A model generated the notes under the pieces. The model had not been told where the DNA came from and did no database searches. It saw only the letters and a program-made list of their open reading frames with translations. Below, piece by piece: positions 1-5,850 of a stretch of 9,794 bases of DNA. Origin of the DNA: G039029935 sp039029935 (GTDB lineage Bacteria; Chloroflexota; Anaerolineae; Caldilineales; Caldilineaceae); contig JBCCFC010000432.1 of assembly GCA_039029935.1 (NCBI GenBank), positions 1 to 9,794 of the forward strand, written 5' to 3'. Every line of letters begins with the position of its first letter. The first letter of the stretch is position 1. The position numbers and the translations under genes were made by a program.

Positions 1-23
1 GCCTTACAAAGTCGTTAGATAAC

Positions 24-54
24 TCGGAATCCGTCAAGAACTCATTGATTCCGA
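24..54. repeat. Short inverted repeat beyond the truncated AraC gene
   Basis: TCGGAATC at 24-31 is matched by its exact complement GATTCCGA at 47-54, giving an 8-bp stem and a 15-nt loop. It lies downstream of the AraC fragment, reading on the minus strand. There is no clear U-tract, so calling it a terminator would be a guess. Apart from this hairpin I see nothing recognisable in 1-154: all three minus-strand frames contain stops and none resembles an AraC helix-turn-helix. Confidence 0.4.
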
Positions 55-154
55 AATTCGTTGTTGCTAATTAATCAACAATAAGTGATGTTTGATTATG
101 GCTTTGTATTACGAAATTTTTTATCTTACGGCCTCTTAAGGCAGTGCAACAGTA

Positions 155-616
155 TCACTCTAATAACCGAATAAACGGGTCCAACAACCTGTTGTTTAAT
201 GGAAATGAGTACTTACTCCGCCGCTCAGGAGATTTTATATTGGGCGCGGTCTTATCTACCTTGTCTAGGCGCAGAAGAACCTCTGCCATCCGTCCCATAT
301 CCATTTGCAGGCCTGCCCATAGATATGGAGTCTCTTGAGACGCTTCAACGATCTCAACTTCTAAAGGAATTGGGTAAAATCCGACTGAGACATGTCCTGG
401 CTTGGATGTGTCGGTTAGATTTCCGATATAGCACTCTTTCTTGCCTTGCCCAACAATAACAATTCCGGGTACTTCTATTATCTGTTGGCGCGCTTGTGGT
501 TTTGAAACTTTGAATGTTGCCAGATTTTTAATACTGGTCAGATTCAAACCCTCATTTGGGCTATGTTTTTCTAAAAGGGTCACAAACGTCTCGAATTTTT
601 CAATTTGATAGTTCAA
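155..616 (-). pseudogene. AraC-family regulator, N-terminal domain only (truncated)
   Basis: The 153-residue product matches the AraC_N type ligand-binding domain of AraC-family regulators. The landmark is VPGIVIVGQGKK at residues 49-60, followed by a cupin-like strand region (YPIPLEVEIVEASQETP, 81-97) and a helical tail ending in DPFIRLLE. Full-length relatives are about 300 residues, with two C-terminal helix-turn-helix motifs that bind DNA. These are absent: TGA follows directly after RLLE, and the remaining 154 bp to the window edge encode no helix-turn-helix in any frame. The start is TTG at 616, chosen because an AAGAGGA Shine-Dalgarno sequence lies 5 nt upstream. One other frame just past the stop reads LLHCLKRP then stop, which may be a frameshifted relic (weak). 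The gene is divergent from the SRPBCC lipoprotein, a usual position for a local regulator. Without the DNA-binding half it is either a pseudogene or a ligand-binding stub. Confidence 0.75.
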
Positions 617-687
617 TTTAATCCTCTTGGATAATCAACCAATGTAGCCCAAATTTTGAGCTTTGTGAGATATTCGCCTGAAGATAT

Positions 688-715
688 ATTGTACATCAAT
701 CAGAGGCTTTGGCAA
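688..715 (-). promoter_or_regulatory. Candidate promoter of the AraC fragment
   Basis: On the minus strand, TTGCCA (710-715) and TACAAT (688-693) are separated by 16 bp. Each hexamer matches 5 of 6 sigma-70 consensus positions. Transcription would start near 681, giving a leader of about 65 nt to the TTG start at 616. This is read by eye and untested. Confidence 0.45.
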
Positions 716-727
716 TAGTTTCGCCAA

Positions 728-762
728 ATTTCTGGACGATTCAATAAGATTTTTGGACGTTT
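728..762. promoter_or_regulatory. 14-bp direct repeat, probable AraC/XylS-type operator
   Basis: ATTTCTGGACGATT (728-741) and ATTTTTGGACGTTT (749-762) match at 12 of 14 positions and are offset by exactly 21 bp, two helical turns. They share the core TGGACG. AraC/XylS proteins typically bind direct repeats about 21 bp apart through their two helix-turn-helix motifs. The pair lies between an AraC-type gene and its divergent neighbour, and ends 5 bp before the -35 position proposed for the lipoprotein promoter. This fits an activator site. The link to this particular regulator is inferred. Confidence 0.55.
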
Positions 763-767
763 ACATA

Positions 768-796
768 TTCATTTATCCGCAACCCGATGCTAAAAT
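768..796 (+). promoter_or_regulatory. Candidate extended -10 promoter of the lipoprotein gene
   Basis: TGCTAAAAT (788-796) fits the extended -10 pattern TGN-TATAAT. The -35 at 17-bp spacing is poor (TTCATT, 768-773), as expected for an activator-dependent promoter next to the direct repeat. Transcription would start near 803, about 56 nt before the ATG. Confidence 0.35.
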
Positions 797-858
797 GACA
801 AGCGCAACTGACAGCAAGATAGACTGTCTGCATATCAAAATATTTGGGAGAATGAACA

Positions 859-1434
859 ATGAAACAACTAAAAACAATGATACTTTTGACCACCGTTGCA
901 CTCTTTAGCATGGCCTGTGCGGTTACGCTTATTGAGCCAGAGGCAACCGCGCCAACAGAGCTAGCCAACCTCATCGAGTTTGATGAGGATCACTATGGTG
1001 TACATACCGAAATTATCATTGATGCACCAGCGGCTGAGGTTTGGGCAGTGTTGACTGATTGGGATGAACCACTAGCATGGAGTACAGGGTTCCTTGGTAT
1101 TGTTGGTGACATTGCCGACGGCGCACCTGCTACAGTACTCTACGCATCGCCAGAGGGGGGCATGTTGGAACTTTCTCGCGCGAGCCTCATTTATGTCGAG
1201 GGGGTAGAATTTGGCTGGAGTGAAGAATCACCGCCACCATTTAACGGATTTATTGACAGACACATCTATCGGGTAGAGCCACTTAGCACCACCCAGACCC
1301 GTTTTGTCCAGTCTGACAACTATCGCGTCATCGGTCCTAACGAGGTATTTACATCGCAAAGTCTTGCTGAGGCGTTGCTGCCTACCTATCAACAATTCAA
1401 TCAAGAATTAAAAGCGGCGATAGAGGGTCAATAG
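859..1434 (+). CDS. Putative lipoprotein with an SRPBCC/START-like domain
   Basis: The 191-residue protein begins with a short charged segment (MKQLK) and a hydrophobic stretch ending SMAC at 17-20. This suggests a signal peptide with lipidation at Cys20, although Ser at -3 is atypical of a lipobox. Residues about 47-188 look like the SRPBCC (polyketide cyclase/START) fold: a first strand and helix in EIIIDAPAAEVWAVLTDW (51-68), a strand-rich middle, and a C-terminal helix (SLAEALLPTYQQFNQELKAA, about 168-187). That fold forms a cavity for hydrophobic ligands; the ligand here is unknown. The start is supported by GGGAG 8 nt upstream. SRPBCC proteins are mostly cytoplasmic, so a membrane-anchored exported version is somewhat unusual. 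It is divergent from the truncated AraC gene and may have been its target. The fold call is good; the function is open. Confidence 0.75.
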   Translation: MKQLKTMILLTTVALFSMACAVTLIEPEATAPTELANLIEFDEDHYGVHTEIIIDAPAAEVWAVLTDWDEPLAWSTGFLGIVGDIADGAPATVLYASPEGGMLELSRASLIYVEGVEFGWSEESPPPFNGFIDRHIYRVEPLSTTQTRFVQSDNYRVIGPNEVFTSQSLAEALLPTYQQFNQELKAAIEGQ

Positions 1435-1464
1435 AGTCTTTATTAAAGTCTTCAATAAGGTCAA

Positions 1465-1487
1465 GGGCTGACTTTTTTGGTCAGCCC
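1465..1487. terminator. Hairpin after the lipoprotein gene, possible terminator
   Basis: GGGCTGAC (1465-1472) pairs perfectly with GTCAGCCC (1480-1487) around the loop TTTTTTG. It lies 31 bp past the lipoprotein stop. No U-tract follows on either strand, so factor-independent termination is uncertain. A shortened copy of the stem (GCTGAC/GTCAGC) recurs at 1549-1567 inside the tandem duplication. Confidence 0.4.
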
Positions 1488-1630
1488 GTTCTGCGTGTTT
1501 CTATGGCAGGATAAGCTATCGGGTGTTGAGTTTCTCTGCGGAAATACTGCTGACTTTTTTGGTCAGCCCGTTCTGCGTGTTTCTATGGCAGGATAAGCTA
1601 TCGGGTGTTGAGTTTCTCTGCGAAAATACT
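1467..1630. repeat. 82-bp tandem duplication
   Basis: 1467-1548 is repeated directly at 1549-1630 with one difference in 82 positions (G at 1541, A at 1623). Each unit carries the GCTGAC...GTCAGC hairpin. The near identity points to a recent duplication or strong constraint. It lies in the 252-bp gap between convergent genes (lipoprotein on plus, NmrA on minus). No coding potential is evident; the plus-strand frame through it resembles nothing known. Confidence 0.9.
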
Positions 1631-1686
1631 ATCGAATGTACCCAAGAATTAATGAGCTACATCATTGATGATAAAGTGTGTAATCG

Positions 1687-2673
1687 CTACGACTCAAGTT
1701 TAACGTTGGCTGCTTCTTTCATCGCATCTTCGCCTTTTTTCCATAAGTTGCCCTGCCACAACTCATCAAGCCCGGTTTCACCACTCGCCCCCGCTGTGGT
1801 TAGATAATCGTAGTATGACGTTGGTTTATGCCCCGTGATGTTATAGAAATCTGGGCTACAGCGACAGTAAAAACCGTTTGTCAGATATTCAAAAAACTCA
1901 GCGCGGGTACTGCCAAAGTCACGCTCAAAATCCCCCATTGACTGCGCACGATACTCAAGCTCTTTCCCCATCGCTCGACCCAAGTCAGCCGCGATTTCGG
2001 CCATAGACTGAGGCTCTGGTCCTGTGATATCATAGAATTTGTTGGCATGTCTCTCCGGCCCTTCGGTCAGGATAACAGCGGCTGCTTCGGCAATGTCTCT
2101 GGTACTGACAAATGAATTTTTTGCCGTGCCAAGCGGATTCGTAAACCAGCCCTCTTTTTCGATGTTTTCGCTATCCGTTTTGAGCAAGTGATTCATAAAG
2201 AAGTTGTTGCGCAGCACGGTGATGTTTAGCCCTTCATCAATGATCGCCTTTTCGCCCCACCAGTAATGCTGCAACATGAGCGGAATCGACGCCCCTGCAC
2301 GTGACGAATGCTTGTTCGGATCGTAAGAGGCGGTATTTGTGTCTGCCCCCATGCAACTGACGCGGACAACATGGGTGATGCGATCTTTGTGCTGGCCCAG
2401 TTCCTTGCAAAACGCCAGATGTCCATCCAGTAAGGGATCAAGTGATGCCGAATAAACAGCGGTGACATCGGCTAATGCAGCTTGCCATGTGGCGGGTTCA
2501 TTCAAATCAAATTGTACAACTTCGTCGGCACCAAGAGATTGCAAGTAGGCCGCTTTGCCTTCGCTATAGTAGCAAGCGCGGATTGTAAAATGGTCTTCTT
2601 GGGCAAGACGGGCGATCAATTCTCTACCGATTCGCCCTGCGGCAGATGTGATGAGTACAGTTGGTTTAGACAT
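1687..2673 (-). CDS. NmrA-type NAD(P)-binding atypical SDR protein
   Basis: The 328-residue protein has an N-terminal Rossmann fold with TSAAGRIG at 9-16, a GxxGxxG variant whose first glycine is Ser. Typical NmrA/atypical-SDR features follow: FDLNEPATWQAAL (55-67), VRVSCMGAD (103-111), EKAIIDEGLNITVLRNNFFMN (141-161), TRDIAEAAAVIL (191-202) and YDITGPE (214-220). There is no clear YxxxK catalytic pair, so it may be a redox sensor or NAD(P)H-binding regulator like NmrA, or an NAD(P)H:quinone reductase like QorB. AGGAGG lies 10 nt before the ATG at 2673, a strong ribosome binding site. It starts only 45 bp after the AAA ATPase-nuclease gene on the same strand, so the two are probably cotranscribed. 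Family assignment is firm; the substrate is unknown. Confidence 0.85.
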   Translation of the reverse strand: MSKPTVLITSAAGRIGRELIARLAQEDHFTIRACYYSEGKAAYLQSLGADEVVQFDLNEPATWQAALADVTAVYSASLDPLLDGHLAFCKELGQHKDRITHVVRVSCMGADTNTASYDPNKHSSRAGASIPLMLQHYWWGEKAIIDEGLNITVLRNNFFMNHLLKTDSENIEKEGWFTNPLGTAKNSFVSTRDIAEAAAVILTEGPERHANKFYDITGPEPQSMAEIAADLGRAMGKELEYRAQSMGDFERDFGSTRAEFFEYLTNGFYCRCSPDFYNITGHKPTSYYDYLTTAGASGETGLDELWQGNLWKKGEDAMKEAANVKLES

Positions 2674-2718
2674 CGTTAGTTTTCCTCCTATTAAGTGAAT
2701 TATTTGAACAAAATGACC

Positions 2719-4320
2719 TTACATGCCCCACACAGTGATTGGCATGTCATTGTATGATTCCGAACGTTTAAAAATCTTTTCTGCCCAAGGCGTGGTTTTG
2801 CTGCGGTCAAAGATGATGAGATGTCCGTCGTGGGTGTCAGCCTTATCCATATAGTTCCATGTTTGTTCTAGCCCAGCATTGATGGTTTTCTCCATGTCAC
2901 CATAACGAATTTTGAGTTCCATGACGACCTTTTGGACGGTCTCTTCTCGTGTCTGATGATCTTCATACCACCATACCACCAACAAATCAGTACGCGCCCG
3001 TCCTAGACCATACTCACGCTGAACCCGCCCACCACCATTGACAATGCGCTGTAAAAAGGCTTGCAGTAATAGTTGTGGACCTGCTTCTTGGTATTTAAAT
3101 CGCTTGAGCCAATGTTCGGAATTTTCGCGGAAGAATTGCTGAAAGGCATCCATTAGTTTGTCCATATCAATGCTGCCATCAGAAGCGATATACCAAGCTG
3201 GCTCGATTGTACTTTCAAAGTTGAGTTGGGTAATATAGTTGAGAGTACGTGGAATGACCTCTCGGTAAATGGGATTGGCGATTTCCGGTCCTTGTGAACC
3301 ACGATGGACCAGCCCCAAGTCGATGACGTACTGGATATCGTCATCCAGTACAGTTCCCTCGAATTGTGTCCCACTGAGCATTGGTTCAATTACACGGCGG
3401 ACCCGTGCTTCTTGCAGTTTGTCCGTCAATTGATCCAGATGCACCTCGCGCCGTTTGATGATTGCTTCCTTTGCCTGTTGGATCATCTCAGCCGTAATTG
3501 TTTCCTTGTGTTGCCGCGCCTCTTTTGTACGAAAACAGACTTCGTACCCTAGTGCATTGACCAGCCAGGGTTGCCCTTGTGTGAGGTCCCAGATAAGCTC
3601 GATAGCATCGGGTGTAAATTGTTGTCCGGTAGCCTGTGTATGTTGTTGGTAAAGTCTCTCAACATCATGTTGGGTGAAGTAGGTCATACGCAACGATTCA
3701 ACTTTAATGTTGAAGGCACTGCCCCCTGTGATGATGGTTTTTTGCGAGCTGGAATGGATGCGGTAGTCACGGATATCACGAACACCACAGAGGATAATGC
3801 TTTGCGGGAAAAATTCCGGTCGTTTGTCATACCCTGCGCGGAGTTGACGGAGAACAGAAATCAGGGTATCTCCAATGAGGGAATCAATCTCATCAATCAG
3901 CAAGATAAGTGGTTTTTCACTTTCCTTCGCCCAAAGCGTAATGATTTCCTTCAATGCACTGGCGCCATGCTTATTCAGGGTCTGTGTCATCATATTTTCA
4001 ACATACAAATCACCCAAATAATCACGCGCACGAGAAGCCATCTCCCCAATAATTATCTTCATGGCTTCATGGACATTCTCGCGCATCGCCTGCGCATCCT
4101 CAACATTTAAGTAAAGACAGCGATAGGTTCCCTGTTGGTTGAGATATTCCATCAATGCGAGTAAATAGCTGGTTTTACCAACTTGCCGGGGTGCATGAAG
4201 AATAAAATATTTCTGTTGCTGAATTAAAAATTCAATGTTATCTAAATCAAATCGCCCTAGTGGTGCTAAACAATAATGTTGATTTGGTCGTACTGGGCCA
4301 GCAGTGTTGAATGTACGCAT
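2719..4320 (-). CDS. AAA-like ATPase fused to a PD-(D/E)XK nuclease-like domain
   Basis: The protein has 533 residues. The N-terminal ATPase (about 1-290) carries Walker A APRQVGKT (43-50, Lys49), Walker B LILLIDEID (138-146, Asp143/Glu144), a sensor-like strand IILCGVRD (175-182) and the motif GQPWLVNALG (249-258) common in STAND/archaeal-type ATPases. A helical/winged region links to a C-terminal PD-(D/E)XK-like domain (about 405-520). This has Glu436, GLGRARTDLLVVW with Asp445, MELK with Glu468 and Lys470, then GLEQTWNY (483-490, Gln486/Tyr490) and LIIFD (501-505). All predicted catalytic residues are present in both domains. The ATG at 4320 has GAGG 9 nt upstream and an extended -10 promoter. 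The family is known in bacteria, often in several copies per genome, but its role is unclear; nucleic-acid processing or defence is possible. It is probably cotranscribed with the NmrA gene. Confidence 0.85.
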   Translation of the reverse strand: MRTFNTAGPVRPNQHYCLAPLGRFDLDNIEFLIQQQKYFILHAPRQVGKTSYLLALMEYLNQQGTYRCLYLNVEDAQAMRENVHEAMKIIIGEMASRARDYLGDLYVENMMTQTLNKHGASALKEIITLWAKESEKPLILLIDEIDSLIGDTLISVLRQLRAGYDKRPEFFPQSIILCGVRDIRDYRIHSSSQKTIITGGSAFNIKVESLRMTYFTQHDVERLYQQHTQATGQQFTPDAIELIWDLTQGQPWLVNALGYEVCFRTKEARQHKETITAEMIQQAKEAIIKRREVHLDQLTDKLQEARVRRVIEPMLSGTQFEGTVLDDDIQYVIDLGLVHRGSQGPEIANPIYREVIPRTLNYITQLNFESTIEPAWYIASDGSIDMDKLMDAFQQFFRENSEHWLKRFKYQEAGPQLLLQAFLQRIVNGGGRVQREYGLGRARTDLLVVWWYEDHQTREETVQKVVMELKIRYGDMEKTINAGLEQTWNYMDKADTHDGHLIIFDRSKTTPWAEKIFKRSESYNDMPITVWGM

Positions 4321-4376
4321 GATTGATTTCCTCTTTTGAACGGAAGAACATGGGTATAGCTTTATTCATACCTATC

Positions 4377-4385
4377 ATTATACCA
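4377..4385 (-). promoter_or_regulatory. Extended -10 promoter for the ATPase-nuclease/NmrA unit
   Basis: On the minus strand, TGGTATAAT (4385 down to 4377) is a perfect extended -10 element. The -35 at 17-bp spacing (TCAAAT, 4400-4405) is weak, which extended -10 promoters tolerate. The expected start near 4370 gives a leader of about 50 nt. The short inverted repeat GGTAT/ATACC (4353-4357, 4368-4372) sits at the start site and could be a control site, but is too short to assert. Confidence 0.55.
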
Positions 4386-4433
4386 CAAAATCTTCCCATA
4401 TTTGATTACCATTCCTAAGAGGTACATGCTACC

Positions 4434-5291
4434 TTAATTTTTACTCCCCGGAATCGGCTCCCCCGAATCACGCTCGCGTACCGCCTGCTTAAAACCAACC
4501 TCTTCGGCTCGTTCCTTGAACCAAGCACCTTCTGGACTGTGGCGCGTGATACCGTCGAAAATGGTGGCGATGCGCTGGGTGCTGTGTAACCCCATGTTGT
4601 CATACGCCTGATTGACCATCATCTTCATCATCATCAACTGGTTCTTGGGCACACCTTTGATGCGGTCGGCCAACTGCTGCACGGTGGCATCAAGCTGGTC
4701 GAGCGGCACGGCCTGATAGATCAGCCCCATTTCCTCTGCCCGTTTGCCTGTGACAAGATCACCCGTAAAGAGCATCCGCTTTGCCTTTTCGGCCCCCAGC
4801 CTGTAGACCCACATGGCTGTCGTTGGGCAACCCCACACGCGCGAGGGGGGATAGCCGATTTTAGCTTCCTCGTTCATGATGATGATGTCGGCACAAAGGG
4901 CAATGTCACTGCCACCAGCCACTGCATGACCGTGAACTTTGGCGATGACTGGCTTGTTGCAATGCCAAATTGACATAAATTGGCGAGTGCAATGGCTCAT
5001 AAACTTGTAATCTATCATAGGGTCCCAAGGCATCTCTTGAATACCCGGATTCTCGCCCGGGGTCTCTGCATAATCGTAGAGATCATAGCCGCCACAGAAC
5101 CCTTTGCCCGCACCCGTCAGTATGATGACATGCACACTGTTATCCTGTTCGGCGTGTGCGATGGCGTCGGCGATATCGTCGGGCATGGTGGCACTGATAG
5201 CATTAAAACGATCTGGTCGGTTCAGTATAATCGTCGCCACCCGTTCGTCTGCCAGGTAAAGCACATCTCCAAATTTTCTTTCTGCTTTCAT
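4434..5291 (-). CDS. Enoyl-CoA hydratase/isomerase (crotonase) family protein
   Basis: With the start at 5291 the product has 285 residues, normal for crotonases. That ATG is preferred because AGGGG lies 9 nt upstream; the open frame runs back to 5441, but the extra 50 residues have no family resemblance. The oxyanion-hole segments that bind the acyl-CoA carbonyl are present: AGKGFCGGYDL (61-71) and HGHAVAGGSDIALCAD (120-135). Of the two glutamates used by classical enoyl-CoA hydratase, the first position is Asp129. The second, in the PE of the usual GxPE motif, reads IGYPPSRVWG, so the glutamate is missing. It may therefore not be a classical hydratase; isomerase, hydrolase or another crotonase chemistry is possible. 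It is divergent from an acyl-CoA synthetase that could supply its substrate. Confidence 0.88.
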   Translation of the reverse strand: MKAERKFGDVLYLADERVATIILNRPDRFNAISATMPDDIADAIAHAEQDNSVHVIILTGAGKGFCGGYDLYDYAETPGENPGIQEMPWDPMIDYKFMSHCTRQFMSIWHCNKPVIAKVHGHAVAGGSDIALCADIIIMNEEAKIGYPPSRVWGCPTTAMWVYRLGAEKAKRMLFTGDLVTGKRAEEMGLIYQAVPLDQLDATVQQLADRIKGVPKNQLMMMKMMVNQAYDNMGLHSTQRIATIFDGITRHSPEGAWFKERAEEVGFKQAVRERDSGEPIPGSKN

Positions 5292-5343
5292 TTGTCCCAT
5301 CCCCTGCTGGTAGCTGTCTACGGTACGCTTGCGCCCATCGACA

Positions 5344-5571
5344 CTATTCGTTTCTGCTTGGTCTGTGCCAATGGTCTGTTCGTTTGCCGAAGAGAGACAC
5401 ACCTGACCCGCCAGCAGCGAGCAAGACCAGAAGCAAGACAAACATACCGTTAAAAATTATTTGTTTAATGGTTGTAATTGTACCATAATTGCCGAAGAGT
5501 TCAGAGAACACCGACGATATCAAAAAGGCTAAAATACAAAAAAATCCTGTAACATTGGTGGTTGATTGCAT
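5344..5571 (-). CDS. Possible small two-helix membrane protein
   Basis: A 75-codon frame starts with ATG at 5571, preceded by GAGG 7 nt upstream. It encodes two hydrophobic segments, about residues 9-24 (GFFCILAFLISSVFSE) and 39-59 (around MFVLLLVLLAAG), and then a charged tail. No family is recognised. It ends 52 bp before the crotonase start and could be its leader gene. Against it, the region is AT-rich, which favours chance hydrophobic frames, and a crotonase promoter candidate lies within it. Treat as tentative. Confidence 0.25.
   Translation of the reverse strand: MQSTTNVTGFFCILAFLISSVFSELFGNYGTITTIKQIIFNGMFVLLLVLLAAGGSGVSLFGKRTDHWHRPSRNE
5477..5485 (-). promoter_or_regulatory. Candidate extended -10 promoter of the crotonase gene
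   Basis: On the minus strand, TGGTACAAT (5485 down to 5477) differs from the ideal extended -10 at one base and closely resembles the element before the ATPase-nuclease gene. No good -35 is visible. It would give a leader of roughly 180 nt to the crotonase ATG. The rest of the 559-bp gap (5292-5850) holds only the tentative small ORF and no recognised RNA or repeat. Confidence 0.35.
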
Positions 5572-5835
5572 CGGGCGACCTCACGATTGATGATGTTGAC
5601 ATCTTGTTTGTAACCAAAGACTCCAGCTTTACGTGGGAAATTACAGAGACCTTGCGCAAATATTATTTTATTGCTGTCTGATTTCTGGCCTAGAGGCGGT
5701 TCAGCCCTATATGAATTTTGGGCATGGTTCAGAGCAGGGTAACATTTATCCCATTCAGTGAACGCAGATTTATTGCCCTCAATGGATACCATACGAATCA
5801 TGCCAAATTCTGCGAATCAAATTATGTTTATTTTT

Positions 5836-5842
5836 AAAGGAG
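5836..5842 (+). promoter_or_regulatory. Ribosome binding site that fixes the acyl-CoA synthetase start
   Basis: AAAGGAG at 5836-5842 lies 8 nt before the ATG at 5851. The frame stays open back to an in-frame ATG at 5758, but the upstream ATGs have no such site and the upstream residues have no family resemblance. Translation is therefore placed at 5851. Confidence 0.75.
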
Positions 5843-5850
5843 AAAATTTT

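Noticed and set aside
144..459. Plus-strand open frames over the AraC fragment
   Set aside because: They lie antisense to a recognisable AraC_N domain and lack family resemblance.
1467..1630. Possible CRISPR array
   Set aside because: There are only two adjacent 82-bp copies with no spacers; it is a plain tandem duplication.
1523..1807. 94-codon plus-strand open frame through the tandem repeat
   Set aside because: It runs from repeat DNA into the antisense of the NmrA gene; no ribosome binding site or family resemblance.
3571..4110. 179-codon plus-strand open frame
   Set aside because: It is antisense to the ATPase domain, whose motifs are intact on the minus strand, and its product has no family features.
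4434..5441. Longer crotonase start at 5441
   Set aside because: The extra 50 residues do not resemble the family, and AGGGG is correctly spaced for the ATG at 5291.
4980..5453. 157-codon plus-strand open frame
   Set aside because: It is antisense to the crotonase, which has clear motifs on the other strand.
5529..5801. 90-codon minus-strand open frame
   Set aside because: No evident ribosome binding site or domain; its composition looks like intergenic DNA.
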